Source: Trichoderma breve
Taxonomy: Eukaryota; Ascomycota; Sordariomycetes; Hypocreales; Hypocreaceae
Reading direction: 5' to 3'
Assembly: GCF_028502605.1 (NCBI RefSeq)
Contig: NC_079237.1
Coordinates: forward strand, 1,116,001 to 1,180,000
Length of the DNA stretch: 64,000 nucleotides
Shown here: piece by piece, positions 21,122 through 32,768 of the stretch
Layout of the letters: every line of letters starts with the position of its first letter
Position numbering within the stretch: position 1 is the stretch's first letter
The notes under the pieces: model-generated
The model's database searches: none
The model's input: the letters and a program-made list of their open reading frames with translations, nothing else
What the model was told of the DNA's origin: nothing
Position numbers and translations under genes: made by a program

Positions 21122-22713
21122 CTTGTGTTGTCGAAAACGCGAGGCTGAGGGAATGAGGCAGAGATGTGGTGGGAGGGAAAGAGAGACATCTAGAAGGCCC
21201 AGAAGGATGGATGGATGGCGTTGCTCAGCTTTTTATGCTGGAGCCTTTTAGATCGACTGGCACCTCCCTCCTCCTTCTTGCCTTTTCCAGGGAGATGCCG
21301 AGCGAGAAGATTGTGCTCCATGCAAATGCAATACTCGCTAGTATTGCTTGCGGTAGCCCTTCCCGTGCCCGCGTTATGTGAGACATCCACAAGGGCAGGT
21401 CGCGATCAAGGACCATGTCCGCCAAGAACGATAGGAGAGTTTGGTTCTCCCGACTTCGGCAGTAAACAAAAGGCCTGGGCTAGTAAATCTCTTGGCCAGC
21501 ATCTACCTAGGTAGAGTATAGTTGATGCTGAGAAAGTATTGCCAGATACGTAAACAGACCAATAGAGCTGGGAGCAATACCCTGTCAACCTGTGCTCCGA
21601 TATGCACACGCGGGACAATCAATCAAGCGTCCCAGCCTCGGCTGCTACCCTAGCCTGCGCCATGTCAATGTCACCCTCGTTTCGATACGCTTTCTTGCGA
21701 GGAATTGAGACATTGCATAACTCCATCCTGTCTCGCCATTGGCCAATTCCGAGCTGCCAAGCTGGGTTACGCCGAGCTAGCAAAAGGTCGCCTTGTGATG
21801 TGTGATAAGATAAAACAGTTCATTGATGCTGCGAAAAAGCACGGACGGCGAACATGGAAGAGGGGGAAGAGATCGGCAGGTCCCGATATTGGATGGAACT
21901 GGTATTAATCTTGCCACTGGGTTTCCATAAATAGCGCCGGTGATGCGACAGCCGAGATGAGACGCGGGTTTGGCATAAACAAAGAGAGAAGGCGAAGAGG
22001 AAGAAGAAGAACAGGAGGGACTTGTTCTCAGTCTGACCACAATTTTAGAAGTATTCAATAGTTGTACAAAAGAGCCTTTATCCCAGCTCATTGTCTTACC
22101 CTTCATTCCGAGCAAAACGAAAGCCCCAGACATGACACAGTCACTTTCGGAGCCGCCCGTGTGGGTTGTCCATGCAAGACAAATTGGCCCCGTCTCCGCT
22201 TCATCCCGGATAATGTCTCTGAGCCACGACTTCTCAGACAGGCAGGCCGCAAGACGTGTCAAGCGGAGATGTTGTCCCGGAATAGGAGGTCGCCCTGGGG
22301 GTCCGGCACTTTTGGCTTTAAGCTTCTATTTTTCGAGCCGCGCCAGATCGACAGGGGATGTATGGCGAAATAGTAGGTTGATGCTAGTGATGCTGACTGA
22401 TGGAGCGAGTGGTTGATGGTATTTTGCAAGAGTCAATTTAGGAAACTGTGCCTATTCTAAGTCGTCTACTTTCCCTCAAATACATCCGAAACGCCCTTTT
22501 TGTGTTGGATGTGATGAATATTATCGCATGTATAGGTGTGACGGTTGAGATGGACAAAGGTATAAAACATCCTTGGGGTATGGTGCATCCCAACCATCAA
22601 GTGTATCAAAGCTCATCAACCACACAATATTAAATCAGTGTCTCTCCATAATAATCCCAGTAAGTGCATCACAAAAATCTTCGCTCAAAAGCACATCATC
22701 TTTTGTTCCATCC
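21122..22713. other. intergenic region
   Basis: Promoter of the sedolisin gene (left) and 3' flank of the next minus-strand gene. Purine-rich and AT-rich stretches; no supported gene. Confidence 0.4.
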
Positions 22714-23382
22714 TCACCGACGAACTGACGGCACAGCATCATCTCGCGGAGGCTTAATGTACTCTGCAAGTCGCTTGCCAAACGTCCTGGATGACTGCGT
22801 CTTCAATCTCGCCGCTCCGGCTGCCGACGCCGACGAAGGCAGAGACGGCGAATACGGGTCATGGTCGTGTCGGCCGCCGTTGGACGACGAATAGTAACCG
22901 CTGTCCCGATAGTGGCTTCGTGCTCCCTGCCTCTGGGACGCTGCATGGCGGAGGCGCTCCTCCGTCTGCGCCGCGGCGATAAAGGTGGCGAAGTCGGTGG
23001 TATCGGGCTCGGACTCAGTATGGACATACAGGTGGCCCGCGGCCAGGTCACCGAGAGGCGACCGGGCGTGGACGTTGACGGCGGATTCTTTGCTTGACGG
23101 TCGCTCGTCTGTTCGGCTTCTTCGCTTGAACTGCTCGCGAGGCGTGGACGCTGTTCTCGAAAAGCCAGAGGCTGCATTCATGGGGACATAGGGGCTCTTT
23201 TTGATGGGATTGGCCTGATCCTCATGGATGATATCATCCTCTCCGTCGTAGTTTGCACTGGTCCTCTTCCAGAAACGATCTCGAAAGGACGGTCGATGGC
23301 GGAGCTGTGACGGCGGCGACGATGAAGCGGCAGTTTGTGGTACGGAGAGATTCTGCCGACTGTTTGGTCGATTATGTTCCAT
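22714..23382 (-). CDS. disordered hypothetical protein
   Basis: Intronless, 222 aa, function not recognised. Rich in Ser, Arg, Pro and charged residues, with no signal peptide or membrane segment. Segments that look constrained are RPSFRDRFWKRTS near residue 30, GHLYVHTESEPDTTDFATFI near 115-135, and the C-terminal RTFGKRLAEYIKPP. The overall codon pattern and uninterrupted frame suggest a real gene of a fungus-specific disordered family. Confidence 0.6.
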   Translation of the reverse strand: MEHNRPNSRQNLSVPQTAASSSPPSQLRHRPSFRDRFWKRTSANYDGEDDIIHEDQANPIKKSPYVPMNAASGFSRTASTPREQFKRRSRTDERPSSKESAVNVHARSPLGDLAAGHLYVHTESEPDTTDFATFIAAAQTEERLRHAASQRQGARSHYRDSGYYSSSNGGRHDHDPYSPSLPSSASAAGAARLKTQSSRTFGKRLAEYIKPPRDDAVPSVRR

Positions 23383-26300
23383 GATGGCGGAATATGGTGT
23401 CTAGTATCTGGTATAGTACGACCCAATGTTCGGTTTGATGCTGATGATAGCAAGTGTAGACAGGATTGCGAGTCGGCGTTGGAAGGCGTTGGAGATGAAA
23501 TGAGGAAAGCAGAAACTGAATGAGAACAAGGAGATGATGGATAGATATAAGAAAGAGGAAGATCAGAGATGCTGTACAAGTTGGCGGCCCCGATTCACGT
23601 CACCGACAGCCCGCCCAACCAATAAAGATATGCGACGTCCTGTTCAGCTACGTAACAACACAGAGGCCAGACTGGTTGCGGTCGCAGCCTCTTGTAGTTT
23701 ATTATCAGACAGCCTTTCTCCTGCTGTGGATGTCTTCTTCATCCTCCTTATTAGTCGATCGCCAGAGCTACAGCCCACTCATGTGGCTAGTAAACAAGGG
23801 AAAAAACCTGTAGAGCTCACCCCCGTTGCCGTGATAGGTGGCGAGAAGCGTGCGATAGTTGGGTGTCTAAAAGGCAATAATCGGAGGCTAAGAGCTTCAG
23901 CCACGCTAATAACACGCCATACAGCATGTCTCTGGGTGCGAGAGACAGGAGAGATTGCCATATACAAGTGTCAGATGTCTTAGGACAAGGCTCAGTGTCT
24001 GTCTAAGCATGCAGTCCCGTCCACTATCGGGCGTTGGCGCAATTTCAACACGTCTTGGACTCGAGTCAAGCCACTGCCTCGCGGCATCCGGACTGCATGC
24101 GAGGATATGAACCAAAGGTCTGGAACTGGGCACCAACGGAGCTTATAATTACCGCTGTCTCGGATGGGAGGTGCGGAAAGTCAAAGTCACGGGCCCCAGC
24201 TTCTGATGAGTGGCTGCATTTGCATTCGAGCCAAAATGAAGAGCCGCTAATAAGAATGACTTGTCAACATTTCATGATGGGCACATGCGTGTCATCCCAG
24301 GACGTTCATAGGCCTTGATGCCCGCCTGCGGCGATATTAACAAAGTGATAGATGACAACGTGGGGTCTTAATCTCCAAGGGCTGCTCACGCGCATTCGCC
24401 GCTTCTTCTCGGCCGGTCTGCAAAACATGAGCTGTGTTGAGGAGACGAGGCTGCTCGCAATATGAGTGGACTTATAATTTCAACGTCTTTCAGTAGTCTG
24501 CGAGAAGCTCGCGTCTTAGTGCGGCCCTAGGTCGAGGAAGCGCCGTAAGATGCGAAACTATGGCTTCACGATCGCCAATAACCTCCATCACTGGCGCCCG
24601 CCTAGCCTCTTCCAAGGCTGACAATCTCAGCCCGGCTAAGCCATTGCCGGATTTGCCAGGGTCGTGTTGGCCGGGAGGAAAAGTAAGCCGTTTTCTCTAT
24701 TTTAGAATACGGCATGGAGACTTGATATCGTGGCTGCGAGCATCGCCAATACGCGAAAGGAATTTACAGGGTTCAATCCAACGGCCACCAGGTTTCTTGC
24801 TGCATGTAGTTCCTGGCCATTGCAGCTGTGCGTGCAGGTATACATGAAGCCATGCCCGATTTTAGACGGTCATTCGCCAGATTTCGGCCCAGTCGTGCCG
24901 TTTGTGGAGGGGAGCAGCCAAGCAAGCACGATTTGATTCGTCTTTGCGGTCAAGGTCTGCAAGTAATCAGCACAATGAAAATTTACTAGATTGATGCGTT
25001 GAATTGAGAATACACGAGAAATTCTAGCTTTCCTGCTGCGGGTATGATATGGTCGGGTAGCTTGTTCTTGGTGATGTTGAGGAGCATTCAGGCACCGTTG
25101 CTGGCACTAAGCTGAATATTTTAGGCATCGCTGTGACGAGATTCTGCAAGTTCAGGCATCAAGATTGAACGCTATGCATCTATCATAGGTACATGTATGT
25201 AGAATGACAGGGGAAAACTGGCAGAGGAATGTCGAGGTGATGTTGAAAAGATGGGACGACATGTATTATCCAAGCACGTGTGCTGCTCGCTCAAAACAGC
25301 ATGAGCCTCGGTGCATCCTTTGGCCGGGATTCCGATATCGAGTTCAAGAGAACGTCCATAACCGAGTGCACATATATCAGTAGCAGATGTTTAGCAGCCA
25401 GCAGCTCATAATTGCATGCTAATGCGGCCTCTTAATAGCCATACGAGAAGCAACTGGTTCTTAGTAGTATTCCTGATGGCCGATTGCAATGTCTGCATTA
25501 ATACGCAGCTGGGAATAGCTGCTGTGGGGGCTGATCTAGACCCTACTTTCATCTTCTCTTCACAGGTTCATCATATTGGCGACGATCAAGAGGCTGAGCT
25601 TTGCTGAGCGACAACCCCAGGCACTTTATGCGGCCGTCATCATTAGAAAGGCCCTTGAATATACCCGCCTAAACGCTCTACTTCAACTGAGCCTCTTCTC
25701 AACACACCTCTCTACATCTTCAACTCAAAGCATTGGTGTCTTTGTTGACAAGCTACATAGGTAGCCTCGTCTACTAGAGACGGCTATTTCACACAAATCC
25801 ATTTCATTCCACCATCAAACATCATATACATCATTATAAACAATGGCGAGTGATGCATGCCATTGAAAGTTGACCACCGGTATCCAAGAACCAATAACCA
25901 AAACCAGCTAACTGGTAATTATCTCACCAGGTGCGCATATACGGCAAGCATCTTCCAATCAGTAGTGCAAAGCTCAGACATGTGGTAATATGGAGAGCCA
26001 AGGGCATTCGGGCTGACGAGCTTGCCGTATTCACCGGGAAAGGCAGCAGAGCATTGAGTAATGCGGCACTCCCAGGTTCTCTTGTTCGCAACATGGACCA
26101 GGGAGTCATTTTACCAGCTCCATTCACTGCCCGACGTCGTAGCGGGGCCAACAGAGGGTCGACAGAGGGCGTGTGGACATCTGAGTAGCGATGCTATGAT
26201 TGGCTGGCAGACTCATCACACGGCTGCTGCTGCTGCTGTAGCGGCTCCAACCCTGTGATGAAGAGTTTAATCGATCTGCCAGCCTGAGCCGGCAATTCGA

Positions 26301-26435
26301 GCATAACCCTATCATGCAGGGGCCGGTAGTCGCTTTCAGAGCCAGGGCGTCTCTTTTCTCTGCCATCACATGTCTGGAAAACGTGGACGAGAGAGAATTG
26401 GCGAGGAGAATTCGCAGGAAACCCAAATTGCGGTT
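23383..26435. other. 3 kb gene-free stretch
   Basis: Only short frames without consistent coding features; moderately AT-rich. The left part should hold the promoter of the gene at 22.7-23.4 kb, and the right part the 3' UTR of the Whi5-like gene. A lncRNA or small unrecognised gene cannot be excluded. Confidence 0.35.
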
Positions 26436-28114
26436 TCATCCCCGGACACCCATCATGCCAACATCATTTCGGAGGCGGGGAATTTGAATTTCTTCATCAT
26501 CTGATGAGTCCGCCGCTTCGGCACTGGCTCGGTCGAGCATTCTCTCAATATCTTCGTCTCGTAACACCCTTCTAGCACTATTATGCCCGGCACCAAGCCC
26601 AGTGGGAAGCGAGAGAGCTCCTCTCAAATGGCTATTGGGCCCTTTGAGGCGTCGTTTCGGTGTAGCTCCATTCGGGCTATAATACGGGTGCTGTGAAGAA
26701 TCTACCTCCATTGGCGACCCAGGAGGGTGCATCATTCCAGGAGACTTGTTGAATCCAGGCCTCTGATGGGCATTGGTTGTTGGCCGATGGCCCGGGAGAC
26801 CCTTCCTAGGCCCGCTAGGCAATGCGTGCCTTGCAGCGACGTTTCTGAAAGCACTAGACTGAGGATTAGGCGACGCAGAGGGAGAGAATGTATGCTTCAG
26901 GTTGGCCGAGTTGTTAGGGCTGCTCATGAAGAGCAATGCCTCCATGGCGTCCTGCTCCCTGACGTTCTGGTGGGACGGGAATAAGATGGGATCGGCCATG
27001 CGCGCGGGCTGAGACAAAGATTGATGAGTCTCGACTAGCATTGGCTGGCCGGGGGTGTGAGGAGACGCCGAATGGGAATGAGAGAGCATAGTGGGAGTAT
27101 ATCGTGGGCTAGAATTGCGGCGCGGGTTGGAGCGTGCAGCAGAGATGGAAGGCTGAATGGTGGCCGGAGGAGCAAGAGAGGGCTTGTTAGAGAGCAAATT
27201 GGGAGAATCGGACTTGCGCCGAATACCAGCTTGCTGGGCAAGATGGACTTGGGTGGATGTAGCTGTGATATCTAAACGCGGACTCGCCGAGGAACTGTGT
27301 CGTCTGATGGTGGAGGAGCCCGAAGCAGGAGAGACGGCCTGGGAGGCGGCCATTGATTCCACCTCTTCAATGGAGTGACCTTGCCAGCCAAAGTTTACCT
27401 TGACCATGGCATAAGAGAGACGAGTCTTGAGCTCGGCAGACAGCTGGGAGGAAACAAGTCAGTTCATGTGATATATCGTCTACAGAAGTAGAGAGCATGC
27501 CAACGTACCTCTCCAATAGTGCTGCCGGTGGATGTGATGCTAACGGTGCTGAGGGTTCTGCCATGGCCATGGCCACGTCCCTTGACAGGGCTCATGCCAG
27601 CCTTGACCTCGCCATCCGCCATGCGTTTCCTAGATGCGCCAGCGGTCGATATTCTGTCCTGGGCAGCAGCAATGGTGGACAGTTGCAGAAGATGGTCGTT
27701 CTTGTCGGCAGAGGCATCGTGTGCCAGATATGCCGCGGCACCGTCCGTCACGCTGCTGATGTCGCTGGCGGGGGGCGTCATGGCATGGACCGAGGAGCTG
27801 GTGACGTGGGATTCCTGCGAGTTGGTCACGGTCAAAGGAATGCTGAGGGCGGAGCCGGGGCCACTGGCATCGTGGGCGTCGGATTGCTGCGATTGCTTCG
27901 GTGACGGGTCACGGGGCGTCTCTCCCACCTCGCTCTGCGAAGAAGCAATATCAATATCGCCGTCCAAGTTGCCCACGGCCATGTCGGTGGCGGACGAGGA
28001 AGACGCCGCGGCGACGGCGGCAGCAGCAGCAACCGGCGAGGCGGGCACAGCTGGCATCTCTGGCGCGCGTGCTTCGACGCCCACAGCCGGAGCAGGAGGC
28101 GCTGGGTGCGACAT
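26436..28114 (-). CDS. Whi5/Nrm1-like G1/S transcriptional repressor
   Basis: Two exons, 28114-27509 and 27443-26436, 65-nt intron (GTACGT..CAG), 537 aa. Splicing joins ISTGSTIGE to LSAELKTRLSYAMVKVNFGW, which with HSIEEVES matches the short Whi5/Nrm1 family signature. The rest is disordered: Ala/Pro-rich N-terminus, many SP/TP sites (candidate CDK sites) and Ser-rich stretches. QDAMEALLFMSSP (second exon) resembles a transcription-factor-binding motif of such repressors. DDEEIQIP near the C-terminus is acidic. In yeast, Whi5 and Nrm1 bind SBF/MBF in the nucleus and hold back G1/S genes until phosphorylated or in feedback. The function here is by family resemblance. Confidence 0.8.
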
Positions 28115-30062
28115 GTCGCGCGGATTGTCGAGAGCGCGACAAACCCCACTGCGAGCGTGTGTGCGTTACGTGGGACGTCTAGGGATTCAAGACCAACAAC
28201 GGCGCGTTGGCGCGTGTCGAGAGGGAGGCTGGAGCAGAGATGGCCAGACAGCCAGCAATGGGTCTGGAGTATACAGTACAGACCGGTATGTGAAGTGATT
28301 GAAGCAAAAAAAGCAAATACTCGGCAGCAAGCGATAGTGGTTGCAAAGGTGGGTGTCAGTGTCAGTGTCAGTGAGGCAGCAGAAAAGATGTCGGTCCTGG
28401 TTTGTGTGTGTGGGTTACGCGCGGTCCAGTCGCGACGGATGCGGGAGGGACGGGCAAGGACGGGATCCCCAAAAGGTCCCCCCAAAGACCGCCAAAAGCG
28501 CAGCGCTGAGCGTTCAATTCAAGGCCAGCGCGGTGACAGCACAGTTGAGATAGGCGCTGCGGTCGCTAGAGCAGTCGGCCAGCGCCCCATAAGTTCTGCA
28601 CTCTACTCGCTGAGCGTCCAGTGGCATTCGCCATCACTCAGTGGACCTACCTCACTGAGGCTAGGCGCGAAGCCATCGACAGAGTTGCCAGAGTGCCAGA
28701 GGCATCACGCGCACTAGAGCACCAGCGCTAAGCCGGTGGATTGGGTGGACCCGGCGTCTTTGTAGGTTCAAAGTGACATTGGATTGATTGATTGATTGAA
28801 CCGAGAGAAAAGAGAAGAGGTCAAAGGTAACCCGAAGCCTCAAACTATCAAGTGTCGCACGAGGGGGACAAAGAATGGAGGGAGAGAGTGGGTGAGTGTA
28901 TAACAGGTAGAAAGTCTCAGGCTGGCTGGCTGGGTTAGTTTCTCTTCTCTGTGTAACCACCGCGATAGTCTCTCAGCCATGGATTTCTTCTCCTCTGCAG
29001 AATAAAAGAACAAAATCTTCAGCGGCCGGGCTCGCTAACACCAAAACAGGGCCACCTGCAGCTCTCTCACATCATCCTACCTGACCTTGCATGGACAAAC
29101 GAAGAAAACGGCGCTACTGTCAATTTTTTCTCGTCTCGTTTGCCCGCAAAATGCAACCCTCGGGGCGCGACTTTGTGGGTTGCGCAGTTTTGGCACAGAC
29201 TTGGACAAAAGCCTCACTCAAAGGACATGCATATCGCTCCCTCGTCAGTGACTCCGTTATACAGGGTTTCGTCGTTAGTTTGAGAACCTTTGGTGGGACA
29301 TTGCTGCACGATTTTTTCTTGGCTTGTGCTCTCCATCTCAAAATCGCTCCCCGCCACCCCAAGAAAAACCCCGCGAGTAATGGGCTCCATCCAGCTGGGA
29401 GATTTTTTTTTCTGCGCCGGCCGGAGTCAATTGCAGATTTCCTATCCAGAATTCAGCTGAGAGGCCGAAAATGGCTCTAGGCGAAGGCCAGTTTCCGCCC
29501 TGGCCGGTTTTTTTTTTTTAAGTTTGCTGCTGGCGTGGCAAATCAATCAGCAACCATGGGAGTTTCCCGTGTTCGACAGCCTCCAGCACACTCCACCAGT
29601 TTACTTTTTTCTTTGTCTTTGTGGTGTGGGCTGTGCAACCCTGCAGAGGCTTTTTCGCAGTTGAGTGTGAGCCTTGATGGTTCGCGAAATTCGTCATGAC
29701 ACGAAGTCACGTGGATGACGCGACACGTCTTTGTGTCTTAGTCAGCCGCCCAAAAGTCTGAATTCAGCCACAGCCTCGAGCTATTCTTAGCACCAGCTGG
29801 GTAAGGGTTTTCATGCCGCATTGGCAGCACGTGATCCATATTTCTTGGGATATCTCCACGAGGTGTTTAAGATACAAACAGAGTAGATGCTGCGAGAATC
29901 AGTACATGTTGTCTGATTCTAGGTATTCTATTTCATGGCGTCCATTGCATCGTGTGTTTCTACGAGATTCATTTACAACGGGCATCTATTGCCGGAAGTA
30001 TTGTAACCGCTGCCCCTCCCCATCTTCATGAGACCTCGAACGGTGTGCGTAATATACACGCG
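28115..30062. other. promoter region of Whi5-like gene
   Basis: About 1.95 kb upstream of the Whi5-like ATG, extending to the 3' end of the Rqt4-like gene. Contains an ACGCGC element (28417-28422), a cluster of SCB/MCB-like elements at 29.65-29.73 kb and a T tract near 29.51 kb. No gene supported. Confidence 0.5.
29651..29725. promoter_or_regulatory. cluster of SCB/MCB-like cell-cycle elements
   Basis: Within 75 bp lie TTTTTCGC, the palindrome TTCGCGAA (29681-29688, extending to CGCGAAA, which fits the SCB consensus CNCGAAA), CACGAAG and GACGCGAC (contains ACGCGA, fitting MCB ACGCGN). It sits 1.5 kb upstream of the Whi5-like gene. Matches are short and could be chance. Confidence 0.3.
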
Positions 30063-31721
30063 CTACCCGCGCTCCGGCTCGTCTCCGCCAACCGCTTGTA
30101 GCCCATACGCTCCTCCGTCTAGAATGACTCCTTCGTTATTGTCCAAGTCGTCTTGAACCCTTCTCCATCCCTTGCTGCGACTGCTTCGGCCCTCTGCCTC
30201 GGCCCCTTTGCCTTTGGCATCATAGATAGGCCTCATCACGGCCCCCAGGAGCGGATTTGTACTGAATGCCCCGCCGGCGTTCCTGTTTCCAGACGTCTCT
30301 TGTAGGATACCAGAGTCGACATACTGAGCTTCATCTTCTTCTGGTGTGACTGGGCGTTCAACAGGTGCAACGGTCTTTATAACTCGACGACCAGCAAGAT
30401 CGATGCTAATAACTTGCTGCCGCTTCTCGTATTCTGGCCGTGCGTTCCATTCCATCTCTCGCATGATTTTCTGCTGTCTCTTCAACTCTTTTGCTCGTTC
30501 TTCGGGCGTCGCCCACATGCTGCCCATTCCACCCATGGCACCCGATACGTCAAAATCTGCCGCTTCATCTCTCACCGTCGTTCGCTTGGCGTTTTGTGCT
30601 TGAAAGTTGAGCAGCTTATCTCGATGGTCTCGTGCTTTGGCAGCCGCTTCAGACAGTGATGGAGCATCGCTGTCCAACCCTCGCGGCGGCGTAAACGGTG
30701 CGGGTGTCTTGGCCACATCTGCCCTGCGATGAGCTGCTGCATTCGCCGCCATCTTTTCCCTGCCACGCTCGTCCTTGAGTTCTCTGACCATGGCTTGGAT
30801 TTCGTCGGAACTTAGCAGTGGTGTTCCACAGAATGTACATGGCCCCAAGCCTTCCTTCAAGCAGATTACCTTTCCGCAAGAAAGACAGTTGGGGGCCGCA
30901 GCTTGAAGAGGATGCCTGGCTGCCACGCAATTGCATTTCCTTGACTTGGCGTCCTTCTCTAGCGTTGGGTTTGTCGTAATCTCTAGAGATCGGATGGCAG
31001 CATCCAGGTCGGCCAATGCCGTAGATTGGCCTGCCATTGGCACTCCTCCTGAGATTGAAATCTTGGTGACATTTCCGCTGTTGGCCGGCTTTGGCGTCGA
31101 CGTACGAGAAACTGGCGTAGACTTAGGCTTTGACTTTTTTGGATCGTCCGATATGAGATAGCCAGCCGCTGTAGAATTTGATTGCTTTGGTGCAGGCGCC
31201 TCAACCTTGGTGGGTTGTGCCGCCTTTTTAACAGTTGGTTCCTTGATGAGAGGTCTTGCTGGCGAGGCTGTCCTTGACGGGCGATTGCTGTTCGGCGCAC
31301 TGGATCGCTGAGATATGTACTCTAGATCAGAATCCTTTTTATTGTATGCCTTTCCAGCTGGACCAGCATAGTCTTCAACTTTTCGAGCCTCTGGGGTGTG
31401 TATCGGCGCCTTCTTCTTCTTGGGCCCTCTGGTCGATTTCGGAACGGCGTCTATTGTTTCAGAAGCGACAGGTTTGGAAGCTTTGAACGAAGCTTTTGAT
31501 GTCGAAGCGGCTGGAGGGGCTGGAGCAGCTGCGGGAGCCGCGGGATCTTTTCGACGACCGTTGAAGGTGGATATAAAATCGATTACGGCAGGCGAATCGC
31601 CGAGGAGGTTGCTGAAGTGTGTGACGGCTTCGGGTTTTGAGAGTGTCGAGGCATAGTCGAGAACTTGCTGTAGTTCCTCATCTGGCAGCGGGAGCAGCTG
31701 GGCGAGCTGGTAGATGGACAT
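30063..31721 (-). CDS. Rqt4 / TRIP4 (ASC-1)-like ribosome quality control factor
   Basis: Intronless, 552 aa. The N-terminal 55 residues (LAQLLPLPDEELQQVLDYAS onward) look like the helical region of fungal Rqt4. A long Lys/Pro/Ala-rich linker follows. A Cys/His cluster at about residues 260-300 (KCNCVAARHP, NCLSCGKVIC, PCTFCGTPLL) matches the C2HC5 zinc finger of TRIP4/ASC-1. It is followed by a charged helix (MVRELKDERGREKM) and a C-terminal tail with RPIYDAKGKG. In yeast Rqt4 is a subunit of the RQT complex that splits collided ribosomes; the human homologue TRIP4 is part of ASCC. Cytoplasmic, by family. No signal peptide. Confidence 0.85.
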   Translation of the reverse strand: MSIYQLAQLLPLPDEELQQVLDYASTLSKPEAVTHFSNLLGDSPAVIDFISTFNGRRKDPAAPAAAPAPPAASTSKASFKASKPVASETIDAVPKSTRGPKKKKAPIHTPEARKVEDYAGPAGKAYNKKDSDLEYISQRSSAPNSNRPSRTASPARPLIKEPTVKKAAQPTKVEAPAPKQSNSTAAGYLISDDPKKSKPKSTPVSRTSTPKPANSGNVTKISISGGVPMAGQSTALADLDAAIRSLEITTNPTLEKDAKSRKCNCVAARHPLQAAAPNCLSCGKVICLKEGLGPCTFCGTPLLSSDEIQAMVRELKDERGREKMAANAAAHRRADVAKTPAPFTPPRGLDSDAPSLSEAAAKARDHRDKLLNFQAQNAKRTTVRDEAADFDVSGAMGGMGSMWATPEERAKELKRQQKIMREMEWNARPEYEKRQQVISIDLAGRRVIKTVAPVERPVTPEEDEAQYVDSGILQETSGNRNAGGAFSTNPLLGAVMRPIYDAKGKGAEAEGRSSRSKGWRRVQDDLDNNEGVILDGGAYGLQAVGGDEPERG

Positions 31722-32768
31722 TGAGGCAACGATTTCAACAGTTTTACGTTGTGTTGGTTATGTGTATAGAAGCTGGATGTTGAATTGGGCGCAGGTATTG
31801 AATTGTGTGTCACTGTTACCGAGCTCGATATGGAGGGGCGCAAGTCAAACAAAGCTCCAAGCTGTTGGTCTTTATCGGTGGATGCATGGACTTATCTGTA
31901 GCGGCAAATGAGTCATGCCGAAAAGAGACATTGCATCAATTTACATGGACTAAAATCTGGGGAAGCAGGCCACTCAGGGTGAGTACCGGCTGATTGCATT
32001 TCATGTTATTGCATTATTAAAGATTGTCAGTCAAATCAATGTTTTGGTTACGTAGAGACGGTAGAGTGCCACTGGTTAGCATCATAATGGTGGGGTTGGA
32101 AGTGGGAAGCGATCCCAGCCCAGCTTCAGCCTCTGTTCCCGGCGCATTCGCTCCATGCTTCACCGATACCCGCGTCGATATGTATGTAGGCCGCTCGCTA
32201 ATTTGAATTTATAGCCTGCTCAGTGCTAGGTGATGTATAATTACAGCCACAAACGTGGCTCCTTGGCATTAAGTTGATGTGTTGTAAGCATATCGACACA
32301 CTATTCAACATATAGTAGTTGTTTAAGAGACACTCACACACACACACCAACTTAAACCAACAACACAACACCACACAATCCCCATCCTCTCCAACCCGCT
32401 TACGTCTTCCGTCAGCCGGCCAAAATGACGAGATCTGTAGCATCCCGGACATCTCGCTCCAGCGGCTCCTCTGGAACAAAACAAAGCCCGCAATTCCCTC
32501 CCATTGCCTCCCTCCGGCCGGTCCGTTGAGCTTGTGCCTGTCCGAGAGCCGCCCTTCACCCAATGCGGGAACTTGGCCCCATCCAGCAAGTTCAGCCGGG
32601 AAATCCCGGATTATAGCCGGCCTTGAGCCACAGCCGTTGCGCATTTTGTCCTCACCAGCTACAAGAACCCTCACCATCCTCAGCGCCGAAACCTTTTCCT
32701 GCTCTCCACCAACCGCCCCAATCCCTTCTGTCCTTGGATCAATTCCTCGCATCTCTCTTTAGATCATC
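31722..32768. other. bidirectional promoter region
   Basis: Lies between divergent genes, Rqt4-like (minus) and malate dehydrogenase (plus), so both promoters map here. Contains a short CA repeat at 32335-32347 and a C-rich, A/C-rich stretch before the dehydrogenase ATG, typical of highly expressed fungal genes. Confidence 0.5.

Noticed and set aside
32198..32752. 184-codon minus-strand frame between Rqt4-like gene and malate dehydrogenase
   Set aside because: It covers the dehydrogenase promoter and leader, its translation has no domain, and an overlapping plus-strand frame is equally long.
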